NCBI RefSeq assembly: GCF_035762905.1
Contig: NZ_DASUCC010000062.1
Coordinates: 1 to 42,657 of the forward strand
From: DASYTH01 sp035762905
Lineage (GTDB): Bacteria; Actinomycetota; Actinomycetes; Mycobacteriales; Pseudonocardiaceae
DNA: 42,657 nt
Direction of reading: 5' to 3'
The first letter of the stretch is position 1; every line of letters starts with the position of its first letter. Under the pieces are notes generated by a model. That model saw only the letters and a list, made by a program, of their open reading frames with translations. It was not told where the DNA came from and did not search any database. Of this stretch, positions 14,593 through 22,965 are shown piece after piece. Both the position numbers and the translations under genes were made by a program.

Positions 14593-15672
14593 GTGACACA
14601 GGTAGGCGTGCCCAGGGAGTCGTCTCGCGGTGAGCGAAGAGTCGCGCTCGTGCCCAGGGTGGTCGAGCGGCTGACCGATCTGGGCCTGGACGTGATAATC
14701 GAACGCGGCGCCGGAACCGGCGCGCTGATCCCCGACTCGGCCTTCGAGAACGCCGGTGCACAGTTCGGCGACCCGTGGCAGGCCGACGTGGTGGTCAAGG
14801 TGGCGCCACCGAGCGCCGAAGAGATCGGGCGGTTGCACGAGGGTGCCGTGTTGATCGGCTTCCTCAGCCCGCTCGCCCATCCGGACGTCGTGGCCTCGCT
14901 GACCGAGGCCGGGGTCACCGGCTTCGCCATGGAGGCGGTGCCGCGCATCTCCCGGGCCCAGTCGATGGACGCGCTGTCCTCGCAGGCCAACGTGGCCGGC
15001 TACCGGGCCGCGCTGCTGGCCGCCGAGGAACTGGCCCGGTTCGTGCCGATGCTGACCACGGCCGCCGGCACCGTGCCGCCGGCCAAGGCACTGGTGCTCG
15101 GTGCCGGCGTCGCCGGCCTGCAGGCACTCGCCACGCTGCGCCGGCTCGGCGCCCACACCACCGGTTACGACGTGCGGCCGGAGGTGGCCGAGCAGGTCCG
15201 CTCGGTCGGCGCGCGCTGGCTGTCGCTCGGCATCGAGGCGGCCGGATCCGGCGGCTACGCCCGGGAGCTCACCGAGGCCGAACGGGCCGAGCAGCAGGAT
15301 CTGCTGTCCAAGTCGATCACCGGGTTCGACATCGTGATCACCACCGCGCAGGTCCCGGGTCGCCGGGCGCCGACGCTGGTGACCGCGGACGCCGTGCGCG
15401 GCATGCGGCCGGGCAGCGTGGTGGTCGACCTGGCCGGCGAGTCGGGCGGCAACTGCGAGCTGACCGTGCCCGGCCAGACCGTCGTGGTGGACGGGGTCAC
15501 CATCGCCGCGCCGCTCAACCTGCCGGCCGACATGCCCGAGCACGCCAGCGAGCTGTACGCGCGCAACGTGCTTTCCCTGCTCGAGCTGCTGGTCGACGCG
15601 GACGGTGCGCTCGCTCCGGACTTCGACGACCAGGTCGTCGCCGGCTCCTGCGCGACCGGGCGGGTGGGCTAG
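14593..15672 (+). CDS. pntA: NAD(P)+ transhydrogenase, alpha subunit part 1 (PntAa, NAD-binding dI)
   Basis: 359 residues from GTG at 14593, with GGAGG six bases upstream (14582-14586). AlaDh/PntA N-terminal domain starts VGVPRESSRGERRVALVP; the NAD-binding Rossmann domain includes ALVLGAGVAGLQALATLRRLGA then YDVRPEVAEQV; later the RQD-loop region MDALSSQANVAGY and VVVDLAGESGGNCE. This is domain I of the proton-translocating transhydrogenase, which binds NADH on the cytoplasmic face. The subunit is split from its membrane part, as in Rhodospirillum rubrum and many actinobacteria. The next gene begins on the very next base after the TAG. Confidence 0.95.
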   Translation: MTQVGVPRESSRGERRVALVPRVVERLTDLGLDVIIERGAGTGALIPDSAFENAGAQFGDPWQADVVVKVAPPSAEEIGRLHEGAVLIGFLSPLAHPDVVASLTEAGVTGFAMEAVPRISRAQSMDALSSQANVAGYRAALLAAEELARFVPMLTTAAGTVPPAKALVLGAGVAGLQALATLRRLGAHTTGYDVRPEVAEQVRSVGARWLSLGIEAAGSGGYARELTEAERAEQQDLLSKSITGFDIVITTAQVPGRRAPTLVTADAVRGMRPGSVVVDLAGESGGNCELTVPGQTVVVDGVTIAAPLNLPADMPEHASELYARNVLSLLELLVDADGALAPDFDDQVVAGSCATGRVG

Positions 15673-15999
15673 ATGCTGGTCCAGAACCTGGCGGTGCTGG
15701 TGCTCGCCGGCTTCGTCGGCTACCTGGTGATCTCCAAGGTGCCCAACACGTTGCACACCCCGCTGATGTCCGGGACCAACGCCATCCACGGGATCGTGCT
15801 GCTCGGCGGGCTGATCGTGCTCGGCCTCGGGGTCGACGGGGTGCTCAACAAGATCCTGCTGGTGGTCGCGATCGCGTTCGGCACGATCAACGTGGTCGGC
15901 GGGTTCCTGGTCACCGACCGGATGCTGACCATGTTCAAGTCCAAACCGGACAGTGCCGGCACGGCGGCCGGCGGCACGTCGAACGGGACCGGACGATGA
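15673..15999 (+). CDS. pntAb: NAD(P)+ transhydrogenase, alpha subunit part 2 (PntAb, membrane)
   Basis: 108 residues, ATG immediately after the pntAa stop. Three transmembrane helices are apparent (about 5-20, 42-58, 62-84) with the family core HTPLMSGTNAIHGIVLLGG between the first two and FLVTDRMLTMF after the third. It forms part of the proton channel together with the membrane half of PntB. The C-terminal ~20 residues are Gly/Ala/Thr-rich. Its TGA stop overlaps the ATG of a 9-codon mini-ORF (15996). Confidence 0.93.
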   Translation: MLVQNLAVLVLAGFVGYLVISKVPNTLHTPLMSGTNAIHGIVLLGGLIVLGLGVDGVLNKILLVVAIAFGTINVVGGFLVTDRMLTMFKSKPDSAGTAAGGTSNGTGR

Positions 16000-16022
16000 G
16001 CGAGCCTGCGAGCGAATCATGA
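15996..16022 (+). CDS. Mini-ORF MSEPASES linking pntAb and pntB by double ATGA overlap
   Basis: ATG at 15996 overlaps the pntAb stop (ATGA), runs eight codons (MSEPASES), and its TGA (16020-16022) overlaps the pntB ATG (16019) as another ATGA. It thus bridges the 19-base gap so that a ribosome can pass from pntAb to pntB by termination-reinitiation. No Shine-Dalgarno sequence is seen for pntB itself. The DNA (GAGCGAGCCTGCGAGCGAA) closely matches the stretch at 4423-4441 before the second PH-domain gene. A translated coupling element is the inference; a peptide function is unlikely. Confidence 0.5.
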   Translation: MSEPASES

Positions 16023-17416
16023 GCTGGCTGCACGACCCCGCGCTGATCCAGTCGCTGTACATCGTCGCCTTCAGCCTGTTCATCTACGGCCTGATGGGGC
16101 TGACCGGGCCGAAGACCGCGGTGCGCGGCAACCTGATCGCGGCCGCCGGCATGGCCGTCGCGGTCGGCGCCACGCTGCTCACCCCCGGAATGGGCAACTG
16201 GTGGCTGATCCTGCTCGGCGTCGCGATCGGCACCGCGGTGGGCATCCCGGCGGCGCGCCGGGTCAAGATGACCGCGATGCCGCAGATGGTCGCGCTGTTC
16301 AACGGTGTCGGCGGCGGCGCGGTCGCGCTGATCGCGTGGGTGGAGTTCCGGCAGACCCACGGGTTCGCCGACGAGCCGGTCTATGTCGCGGTCGCCTCGC
16401 TGTTCTCCGCCGTGGTCGGCTCGGTGTCGTTCTGGGGTTCGAACATCGCCTTCGGCAAGCTGCAGGAGATCCTGCCCGGCCGGCCGATCGGCATCGGCCG
16501 GCTGCAGCAGCCGCTGAACCTGATGCTGCTCGTGGTCGCGGTCGGCTGCGCGGTGGCCATCGTCGCCGGCGGCAGCTCCGAGCTGCTCATGATCGGCTTG
16601 CTGCTGGCCTCCGCCGTGCTCGGCGTGACCGTGGTGCTGCCGATCGGCGGCGCGGACATGCCGGTGGTGATCTCGCTGCTCAACGCGTTCACCGGGCTGT
16701 CCGCCGCGGCCATGGGACTGGCGCTGGACAACACCGCGCTGATCGTGGCCGGCATGATCGTCGGTGCGTCCGGCTCGATCCTGACCAACCTGATGGCCAA
16801 GGCGATGAACCGGTCCATCCCGGCGATCGTGGCCGGCGGGTTCGGTGGTACCGGCGGCCCGATGGCGGTGGACGCGGGGGACCGGTCGGTGCGGCGGACC
16901 AGCGCGGCCGACGCGGCGATCCAGATGGCCTTCGCCAAGCAGGTGATCGTGGTGCCCGGATACGGCATGGCGGTCGCCCAGGCCCAGCACGCGGTCGCCG
17001 AGATGGCCGAGCTGCTCGAGGCCAAGGGGGTCAGCGTGCTCTACGCGATCCACCCGGTGGCCGGCCGGATGCCCGGGCACATGAACGTGCTGCTGGCCGA
17101 GGCCGACGTCCCGTTCGAGCACCAGCGCGAGATGGACGACGTCAACGGCGAGTTCCCCCGCACCGACGTGGCCCTGGTGATCGGCGCGAACGACGTCACC
17201 AACCCGGCGGCCCGAACCGACCCGGCCTCGCCGATCTACGGGATGCCGATCCTCAACGTGGACGCCAGCAAGTCGGTGATCGTGCTGAAGCGGTCGATGA
17301 ACCCGGGGTTCGCCGGTGTGGACAACGCGCTCTACTTCGACCCCAAGACCAGCATGCTGTTCGGCGACGCCAAGGCATCGGTGTCCGAGCTGACCGCCGA
17401 GCTCAAGGCGCTCTAA
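16019..17416 (+). CDS. pntB: NAD(P)+ transhydrogenase, beta subunit (PntB)
   Basis: 465 residues. About nine membrane helices fill residues 10-265, including MPQMVALFNGVGGGAVALIA and LPIGGADMPVVISLLNAFTGLSAAAMG, both diagnostic of PntB. The C-terminal NADP-binding domain III has VIVVPGYGMAVAQAQHAVAE, YAIHPVAGRMPGHMNVLLAEA, VALVIGANDVTNPAAR and VLKRSMNPGFAGVDN. With PntAa/PntAb it uses the proton-motive force to make NADPH from NADH, relevant to the fatty-acid genes further along. The TAA stop overlaps the convergent small gene's stop by three bases. Confidence 0.95.
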   Translation: MSWLHDPALIQSLYIVAFSLFIYGLMGLTGPKTAVRGNLIAAAGMAVAVGATLLTPGMGNWWLILLGVAIGTAVGIPAARRVKMTAMPQMVALFNGVGGGAVALIAWVEFRQTHGFADEPVYVAVASLFSAVVGSVSFWGSNIAFGKLQEILPGRPIGIGRLQQPLNLMLLVVAVGCAVAIVAGGSSELLMIGLLLASAVLGVTVVLPIGGADMPVVISLLNAFTGLSAAAMGLALDNTALIVAGMIVGASGSILTNLMAKAMNRSIPAIVAGGFGGTGGPMAVDAGDRSVRRTSAADAAIQMAFAKQVIVVPGYGMAVAQAQHAVAEMAELLEAKGVSVLYAIHPVAGRMPGHMNVLLAEADVPFEHQREMDDVNGEFPRTDVALVIGANDVTNPAARTDPASPIYGMPILNVDASKSVIVLKRSMNPGFAGVDNALYFDPKTSMLFGDAKASVSELTAELKAL

Positions 17417-17685
17417 GCCGGCGGAATGAACCCGGGCAGCAGCCATTCCGGCGTGTCCTCGGTGCTCTCGGCGTCCTCCGGGCAGCAGTCCGGGCAGGGC
17501 GCCTCGACCACGGCGTCCGCGCTCTCGAACGCCGCCCGCACCCGGCGGTAGACCGTGCCGTCGCCGGGGATGATCATGGCGCGGACCTCGAACCGGTGCG
17601 TGTCGACCTGCTCGACCACCTCGCGCATGGACCGGCAGCCATGGCAGACGGTGCGCAACCCACCCCACCCGTCTGCCTCGGACAT
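17413..17685 (-). CDS. Small protein with CxxC motifs
   Basis: 90 residues from ATG at 17685 (GTG at 17691 is possible). Two Cys pairs, CHGC near residue 15 and CPDCC near residue 67, suggest a metal site split across the chain; between them lies a beta-rich stretch (RFEVRAMIIPGDGTVYRRV). Not assigned to a named family. It converges on pntB (three-base overlap of stops) and is divergent from the MpaB-like gene with a 34-base gap, so the two promoters must overlap. Confidence 0.7.
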   Translation of the reverse strand: MSEADGWGGLRTVCHGCRSMREVVEQVDTHRFEVRAMIIPGDGTVYRRVRAAFESADAVVEAPCPDCCPEDAESTEDTPEWLLPGFIPPA

Positions 17686-17719
17686 GGCCACGAGAGTAAG
17701 GCCAGGGCATGCTTAACGC

Positions 17720-18592
17720 ATGAGTAGCTTAGAGCGGCTCGACGTCCGACCCGAGCACGGCCTGCTCGGTCCGAACTCGGTCACCTGGCAACTGCACGGC
17801 GACCCGGCCATGTGGGTGGCCGGAATCCGCAGCCTGTACCTGCAGGCCCTGCATCCACGGGCGGTCGCGGCCGTGGTGCAGAACTCCGACTTTCAGACCG
17901 ACCCGCTCGGCCGGTTGATCCGGACCGCGGACTTCGTCGGGGTGTCCACCTACGGCACCCGGGACGAGGTGGAGCGGGCCGCGGCCCGGGTGCGCCGGGT
18001 ACACCGGGCGCTGCGGGCCCGGGACCAGGACACCGGCGAGACGTTCCGGATCGACGAGCCGGACCTGCTGCTCTGGGTGCACTGCGCCGAGGTGGCGTCG
18101 TTCCTGTCCGTGGTGGTCCGGTCCGGGTTTCCGCTGAAGCGGGCGCACGCCGACCGCTACTTCGACGAGCAGCGGACCTCGGCCGCGCTGGTCGGCCTGG
18201 ACCCGGCCGGGGTGCCCGGCTCGGTGGCGGAGATGTCCGAGTACTTCCACGCCGTGCGGCCGTCCCTGCGCCGCACCGCGGACACCGACACGATCTACGA
18301 CTTCCTGCACCGCCCGCCGCTGTCCGGGCTGCTCGGCCTGGGGGTGCGAGTGTACGAACCGGTGATCGGGCACCTGGCCTACTCGCTGCTGCCGCGCTGG
18401 GCGCTGCGGCAGTACGGCCGCCGGGCCTACCCCGCCCCGGCGGCGACGGTGGCGCTGCGGGCGGTTCGCCGGGCCGCGCTGTCCATTCCCGGCGGAGTTC
18501 GGATAGGGCGTCGGGAGCCGCACCCGGTCACGGCCGCGCGCCGGCTCGGTGCCTGGTCCATGCCGTCCCCGAAGCGGCTTCCGGCGGTGTGA
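17720..18592 (+). CDS. MpaB/DUF2236-family oxygenase
   Basis: 290 residues from ATG at 17720. Characteristic DUF2236/MpaB motifs: LLGPNSVTWQLHGDPAMW, RSLYLQALHPRAVAAVVQNS, FVGVSTYGTRDEVERAAARVR, RIDEPDLLLWVHCAEVASFL and a C-terminal YGRRAYPAP region. The His residues of the LHP and WVHC blocks belong to the conserved set thought to hold haem or metal in relatives such as the latex-clearing protein and the MpaB oxygenase. Substrate unknown. Stands alone on the plus strand; the stop is two bases from the convergent lsr2 stop. Confidence 0.88.
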   Translation: MSSLERLDVRPEHGLLGPNSVTWQLHGDPAMWVAGIRSLYLQALHPRAVAAVVQNSDFQTDPLGRLIRTADFVGVSTYGTRDEVERAAARVRRVHRALRARDQDTGETFRIDEPDLLLWVHCAEVASFLSVVVRSGFPLKRAHADRYFDEQRTSAALVGLDPAGVPGSVAEMSEYFHAVRPSLRRTADTDTIYDFLHRPPLSGLLGLGVRVYEPVIGHLAYSLLPRWALRQYGRRAYPAPAATVALRAVRRAALSIPGGVRIGRREPHPVTAARRLGAWSMPSPKRLPAV

Positions 18593-18594
18593 TG

Positions 18595-18924
18595 TCAGTT
18601 ACCGTGCGCGGCTTGAAAACGGGTGAACAGATCTTGCGAAATACGGCCCCGCTCGGCTACCGCCTCGCCCTGGCTGCGCGCCCATTCCCGAATCGCCTGG
18701 GTATCCGGCTTTCCGTTGGTTTTCCCGCTGGCCCGCTTCGACCTGCGGCTGTCGGTACGCCGCGCGTGCCCGACGTACTCCGCCAGGGTGTCGCGCAACC
18801 GGTTGGCATTGTCGGCCGACAGGTCGATGGTGAATTCCACGCCGTCCAGGGCGAAGGCCACCGTCTCGTCCGCCTCGCCACCGTCGAGATCGTCGACCAA
18901 CTCGACAACGGTTTTCTGCGCCAC
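18595..18924 (-). CDS. lsr2: Lsr2-family nucleoid-associated protein
   Basis: 109 residues. The start is set by GGGAGGA (18928-18934): it directly abuts an ATG at 18927 but is correctly spaced for the GTG at 18924, giving the family's usual N-terminus (M)AQKTVVELVDDLDGGEADE. N-terminal dimerisation domain (FALDGVEFTIDLSADNANRLRDTL) and C-terminal DNA-binding domain (DTQAIREWARSQGEAVAERGRIS). The central RxGR-type AT-hook of Lsr2 corresponds to the AVAERGRI loop. It binds AT-rich, often foreign, DNA and silences it; actinomycetes commonly carry several paralogues. Confidence 0.95.
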   Translation of the reverse strand: MAQKTVVELVDDLDGGEADETVAFALDGVEFTIDLSADNANRLRDTLAEYVGHARRTDSRRSKRASGKTNGKPDTQAIREWARSQGEAVAERGRISQDLFTRFQAAHGN

Positions 18925-19038
18925 CATTCCTCCCAGTGCTGAGATTGCAATTGGTCAGCCGGAGGATAACGGTTCACCCGGCCACGATCGATCAGGCCTG
19001 CCGGTGTGGCGGAACAACGACCACCGATGGAGGTACCC

Positions 19039-19500
19039 GTGCCCGATCCGGATCGGCGACCGGTTGACCCGGACGTCGACCTGCACGTACCCGAGCAGCG
19101 GGTCGAGCTGGCCGCGGCGCCCGGCGCCGTGCTGGCGGTGATCTCGGCCGGCGGGGCGCTCGGCGCGCTGGCCCGGTACGGGGTGGGCCTGGCCGTGCCC
19201 ACCGTGCCCGGCCGGTTCCCGCTCGGCACGTTCCTGGTCAACGTGACCGGTTGCCTCCTGATCGGGGTGCTGATGGTCCTGATCACCGAACTCCGCCGGG
19301 CGCACCGGCTGGTCCGGCCGTTCCTGGGGGTCGGAGTGCTCGGCGGGTTCACGACGTTCTCGACCTACGCCGAGGAGGTCCGCGGGCTGCTGCGTCCGGA
19401 GTCGATCGGAACCGGACTCGGCTACCTCGCCGGCACGGTGCTCGCCGCGCTGGCCGCGGTCTGGGCCGGCAGCGGGGTGACCAGGTTGGTCGCCTCGTGA
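19039..19500 (+). CDS. crcB: Fluoride channel subunit CrcB/Fluc (first of pair)
   Basis: 153 residues from GTG at 19039, chosen because GGAGG (19029-19033) stands five bases upstream; the in-frame ATG at 19027 and GTG at 19006 have no ribosome site. After a ~30-residue acidic N-terminal tail come four membrane helices with the Fluc signatures GALARYGVGL, PLGTFLVNVTGCLLIG and GGFTTFSTYAEE. Fluc channels are antiparallel dimers that export fluoride. The stop overlaps the second crcB (GTGA), so the pair is probably a heterodimer. Confidence 0.92.
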   Translation: MPDPDRRPVDPDVDLHVPEQRVELAAAPGAVLAVISAGGALGALARYGVGLAVPTVPGRFPLGTFLVNVTGCLLIGVLMVLITELRRAHRLVRPFLGVGVLGGFTTFSTYAEEVRGLLRPESIGTGLGYLAGTVLAALAAVWAGSGVTRLVAS

Positions 19501-19865
19501 CCGCACTGCTGGTGATGCTCGGCGGTGCGGTCGGGGCGCCGCTGCGCTATCTGGTCGACCGGTTCGTCCAGCTGCGGCACGACTCGCTGTTCCCGTGGGG
19601 CACCTGCACGGTGAACATCGCCGGGTGCGCGCTGCTCGGTGGGTTGGCCGGGGCCGGGACCGCGCTGCCCGGTCCGGTGTTCGCGCTGCTCGGCACCGGG
19701 CTGTGCGGCGCGCTGACCACCTACAGCACGTTCGGCTACGAGACCGTGCGGCTGGCGCAGCGGCAGGCCCGGTTCCTGGCCGCCGCCAACGTGGCGGTGA
19801 GCGTGGTCGCCGGGGTCGGGGCGGTGGTACTCGGCCACGCGATCACCGGGGCTCTGACCGGCTGA
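19497..19865 (+). CDS. crcB: Fluoride channel subunit CrcB/Fluc (second of pair)
   Basis: 122 residues from the GTG overlapping the stop of the first copy. Four membrane helices with GAPLRYLVDRFV, PWGTCTVNIAGCALLGG and GALTTYSTFGYETV, i.e. the pore Asn and the Phe/Tyr box of Fluc. It lacks the acidic N-terminal tail of its partner. The two subunits differ in their polar-loop residues, consistent with opposite membrane orientations. The last 23 bases overlap the 3' end of the convergent MarR gene. Confidence 0.92.
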   Translation: MTALLVMLGGAVGAPLRYLVDRFVQLRHDSLFPWGTCTVNIAGCALLGGLAGAGTALPGPVFALLGTGLCGALTTYSTFGYETVRLAQRQARFLAAANVAVSVVAGVGAVVLGHAITGALTG

Positions 19866-20361
19866 GCGAGGTCAGCCGGGACACCAGCTCGACCGGCACC
19901 CGCTTGGGGTCGTGCCGCCGGTAGACCCTGATCAGCATCTCGGCGAACCGCTCCCGCTCCTCCGGGCTGAGCACGCCGAGCAGGATGTCGTTGAGCTTGC
20001 GCATGCTGGTCAGCCGGCCGTCCAGGGCCAGGACGCCCGCCTCGGTGATCGTGACCAGGTAGCGGCGCCGGTCCCGGTCGTCGCGCTTGCGCCGGACCAG
20101 GCCGCGCTCCTCAAGGTCGTCCAGCACCGAGACCAGGTCGCTCGCGTCGATCCGTAACCGGCGGCTGATGTCCTTCTGCGCGGCCGGACCGAACTCGTCG
20201 ACCGTGGCCAGCACGGTCACGTGCGGCATCCGCAGGTCGTCCTCGTGCACCAGGCCGCCGATCCGGCGCGCCTCCCGGGCCAACTGGATCAGCACGAAGC
20301 TGGGAAACTGCAGCAGCGGTTCGGGCAGGAAGAACTCGTCCTCCCGCTCCGATTCAGGCAT
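19843..20361 (-). CDS. MarR-family transcriptional regulator
   Basis: 172 residues from ATG at 20361; another in-frame ATG at 20370 is equally possible and neither has a ribosome site, so the message may be leaderless or nearly so. Winged-helix MarR fold: FVLIQLAREARRIGG, LRMPHVTVLATVDEFGPAAQKDISRRLRIDASDLVSVLDDLE (recognition helix) and RGLVRRKRDDRDRRRYLVTITEAG (wing). Only 26 bases separate it from the divergent PLP enzyme, so their promoters overlap and it probably represses both; the ligand may be the PLP enzyme's substrate or product. Confidence 0.9.
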   Translation of the reverse strand: MPESEREDEFFLPEPLLQFPSFVLIQLAREARRIGGLVHEDDLRMPHVTVLATVDEFGPAAQKDISRRLRIDASDLVSVLDDLEERGLVRRKRDDRDRRRYLVTITEAGVLALDGRLTSMRKLNDILLGVLSPEERERFAEMLIRVYRRHDPKRVPVELVSRLTSLSRSEPR

Positions 20362-20387
20362 ACCGCCCATTCTAAGGAGCGCGGAGC

Positions 20388-21401
20388 GTGACATCCCCGG
20401 TCGACCTGTCCCGGTTCCCCCGGGTCGCGCTGGGCAACTGGCCGACCCCGCTCGAGGAGTGCCGCCGGCTGACCGAGGCGCTCGGCGGTCCGCGGATCCT
20501 GGTCAAGCGGGACGACGTGAACGGGCTCGGGGTCGGCGGGAACAAGCTGCGCAAACTGGAGTTCCTGCTGGGTGCCGCGCTCGCCGACGGCGCGGACACG
20601 GTGGTCACGTTCGGCGGGGTGCAGACCAACCACGGCCGGCAGACCGCGGCGGCCTGCGCGCGGCTGGGACTGCACTGCGAGCTGGTGCTGACCCGGTCGG
20701 TGCCGAGGGGCGGCGACGCCTACGAGCGGTCCGGCAACGTCGCGCTCGATCTGCTGTACGGGGCGCGGGTGCACCTGTGCGACGACGAGCAGGCGACGGC
20801 GGCGACCTACCGGCAGGTGGTCGAGTCGGCGACGGCCCGGGGGCGGACGGTGGCCACGCTTCCGGTCGGCGGGTCCAACGGGGTCGGCGTGCTCGGCTAC
20901 GTTGCCGCCGCCGTGGAGCTGCGCGATCAGCTCGGATCGGTGGCGGTGGACCGGATCGTCTGCCCGGCCGGCAGCTCGGGCACGGTCGCCGGGCTGGCGC
21001 TCGGCACGGCGTTGCTCGGCTGGCCGGTGCGCATCGACGCGGCGGCCGTGTCGCCACCGGCCGACGGCAAACCGGCGGACATCCGCCGGCTGGTGCACGA
21101 GGCGGCCGCGCTGCTCCGGGTGCCGCCGCCGGAACTGGACCAGGTCCGGGTGACCGACCGCGCGCTCGGCCCGGGCTACGGCGTCCCGACCGAGCAGGTG
21201 TGGGAGGCGATCCGGCTGTTCGGCCGCACCGAGGGCATCACGCTCGACCCGGTCTACACCGGCAAGGCCGGCGCTGCGCTGATCGACGCCGTGCACACCC
21301 GGGAGCTGGGCCGCGACGAGACCGTGCTGTTCCTGCACACCGGCGGCCTACCCGGCCTGTTCGGCTACGCCCCCGAGTTGATCGCCGCCACCCACCCATG
21401 A
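20388..21401 (+). CDS. PLP-dependent D-cysteine desulfhydrase / ACC deaminase family enzyme
   Basis: 337 residues from GTG at 20388 with AAGGAG eight bases upstream. Fold-type II PLP enzyme: LVKRDDVNGLGVGGNKLRKLEF holds the cofactor Lys53, followed by VTFGGVQTNHGRQTAAACARLG (substrate loop), LPVGGSNGVGVLGY, CPAGSSGTVAGLALG and LDPVYTGKAGAALI. In the substrate loop the sequence QTNHxRQ is closer to D-cysteine desulfhydrase (QSNHxRQ) than to true ACC deaminase (QSNQTRQ), so release of pyruvate, sulfide and ammonia from D-cysteine is the better guess. Divergently paired with a MarR regulator. Confidence 0.87.
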   Translation: MTSPVDLSRFPRVALGNWPTPLEECRRLTEALGGPRILVKRDDVNGLGVGGNKLRKLEFLLGAALADGADTVVTFGGVQTNHGRQTAAACARLGLHCELVLTRSVPRGGDAYERSGNVALDLLYGARVHLCDDEQATAATYRQVVESATARGRTVATLPVGGSNGVGVLGYVAAAVELRDQLGSVAVDRIVCPAGSSGTVAGLALGTALLGWPVRIDAAAVSPPADGKPADIRRLVHEAAALLRVPPPELDQVRVTDRALGPGYGVPTEQVWEAIRLFGRTEGITLDPVYTGKAGAALIDAVHTRELGRDETVLFLHTGGLPGLFGYAPELIAATHP

Positions 21402-21420
21402 CCAGCGTCCGTCCCGTGGA

Positions 21421-22740
21421 TCATCCAGGGGCCGGGAGTTGTAGGGCTTTGGTGGCGAGGTCCCTGAGTGCGGGGTTTTCCGGGGTGGACTGCTGGTCGA
21501 TCCAGACCGCCTGGACGAGCCGGACGCTGTTGCCCTCGCGGCCGCTGGCGTAGGCGGCGGACTCGAAGAGGGGTTTGGCCCCGTCGGGCCAGGCGGTACC
21601 TTCCACGGACTGATCGGTGACGGCGCCGCTGCCGGGGCGGTCGGCGACCGTGCGGAGCTCGGTGGCCGATGCGGGATCGGTGAACCGGAGCACGGCGACC
21701 AGCACCGCCGCCCGCTGCTGGTCCACTGTGGACTCGAAGCGCTGCCGGATCAGCTCGCTGCATCGGCCGTTGCGCAGCCAGGCCTGCAGGTCGCCGTAGG
21801 CGTGGCTGGCGCAGTCGGCGGTGCGGGAGTCGCCCTTGGGCTGGAACGCCACGCCGCCGATGGTGATGCCGGTCGGGGGAGTGCCGGCGGGCTGGCCGCG
21901 GTTGGCCGGGGCGGCGGTCTCGGAGTCGGAGCCCGCGGAGGAGGTCACCGCGAGGACCACGCCGGTGATCATGAGCAGGGCCACCAGGATCGCGGCGCCG
22001 ACCGGCAGCCAGCGCAGCGGGTGCGGCGAGCGCGCGCCGGGGCGAAGCGGGGCGGTGGGCCGCCGGCCGGCCGGCGGTGCGGGGTCGCGGACCCGGGGGA
22101 TCAGGGTGGTGGTGGCGACGTTGAGGGTCGGGAACGCGGCGTTGACGAACCCCTCGGCGATCAGGTCGGCCGGATCGACGGTGGTGTCCGGGCTGAGCGC
22201 CGAGATCACCCGCTGTGCCCCGTCGACCGTGCAGGTTCCCGAGTACACGGCCAGTTCCCGGGTGGCGCCGAGCAGCGTCATCGGCTCCGGGTGCAGGATG
22301 CGCACGCCGCGCAGCAGGTCCGAGGTCGGCTGAACCACCTGGGACACATAGGGTCCGACCGCGATCACGGTGCCGACCGGCAGCTGCTCCGCCCGGGCCC
22401 GCTCCAGCCGCGCGGAGATCGCCTCGGCCGCCTCGAGCGCCTCGGCCCCCGGGTTGACCATGCCGTCGCCGCGGACCAGCGGCCAGCCGTCGGTCTTCCA
22501 CTGCCCGGACAGCGGCGCGTCCAGGCGCACCGCCGGATCCGGCAGGTCGATGCCGACCACCACCAGGATGCCGCGCGGTACAACCACGATCGCCTCGACC
22601 GGTCGCGGACAGCCGGGTGGCTGGCATCCGGTCAGCGCGATCCCGCCGACCACGGCGTCGCCGCGCCCCCAGGACGCCAGTGCCGCACGCACGTCCACAC
22701 CGACCTCGGATGCCCCATCGCCGAGTCGGACCAGCCGCAC
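21421..22740 (-). CDS. Single-pass membrane protein, cytoplasmic domain possibly NERD-like
   Basis: 439 residues from GTG at 22740 with GGAGG six bases upstream. Residues 1-235 form a predicted cytoplasmic domain; VEAIVVVPRGILVVVGIDL near 48-66 recalls the core strand pair of nuclease-related (NERD) domains, but the catalytic Glu-x-Lys is not evident, so this is tentative. A basic Pro-rich linker precedes a membrane helix at about 245-266 (LPVGAAILVALLMITGVV). The external domain (270-439) contains Cys residues near 310 and 329, probably a disulfide, and ends ALQLPAPG. Function unknown; convergent with the PLP enzyme gene. Confidence 0.75.
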   Translation of the reverse strand: MRLVRLGDGASEVGVDVRAALASWGRGDAVVGGIALTGCQPPGCPRPVEAIVVVPRGILVVVGIDLPDPAVRLDAPLSGQWKTDGWPLVRGDGMVNPGAEALEAAEAISARLERARAEQLPVGTVIAVGPYVSQVVQPTSDLLRGVRILHPEPMTLLGATRELAVYSGTCTVDGAQRVISALSPDTTVDPADLIAEGFVNAAFPTLNVATTTLIPRVRDPAPPAGRRPTAPLRPGARSPHPLRWLPVGAAILVALLMITGVVLAVTSSAGSDSETAAPANRGQPAGTPPTGITIGGVAFQPKGDSRTADCASHAYGDLQAWLRNGRCSELIRQRFESTVDQQRAAVLVAVLRFTDPASATELRTVADRPGSGAVTDQSVEGTAWPDGAKPLFESAAYASGREGNSVRLVQAVWIDQQSTPENPALRDLATKALQLPAPG

Positions 22741-22965
22741 CTCGAACCTCCCAGCCGCGTTGGGTCAACGTTAGCCCGGCACCGGGCCGCGCGCCCCGTG
22801 GATCGGTCAATCCGACGCGGGATCGGGATCCGGATCACTCGTCCGGGAGGATCATGTGGCCAAAGCGCCGGATCACAGGGCACAATAGACTTCGGGTGGC
22901 CGGCTGCCGCCGTGATCGCGAGGACGTAGGGGAAGACGATCCTCGTCGAGCAGCGGAGGTCAGCA

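Noticed and set aside
18928..19038. Fluoride riboswitch before crcB
   Set aside because: I looked for the conserved crcB-motif blocks (GGNGATGG, CGAACCG, GGCTGATG) in the right order and did not find them.
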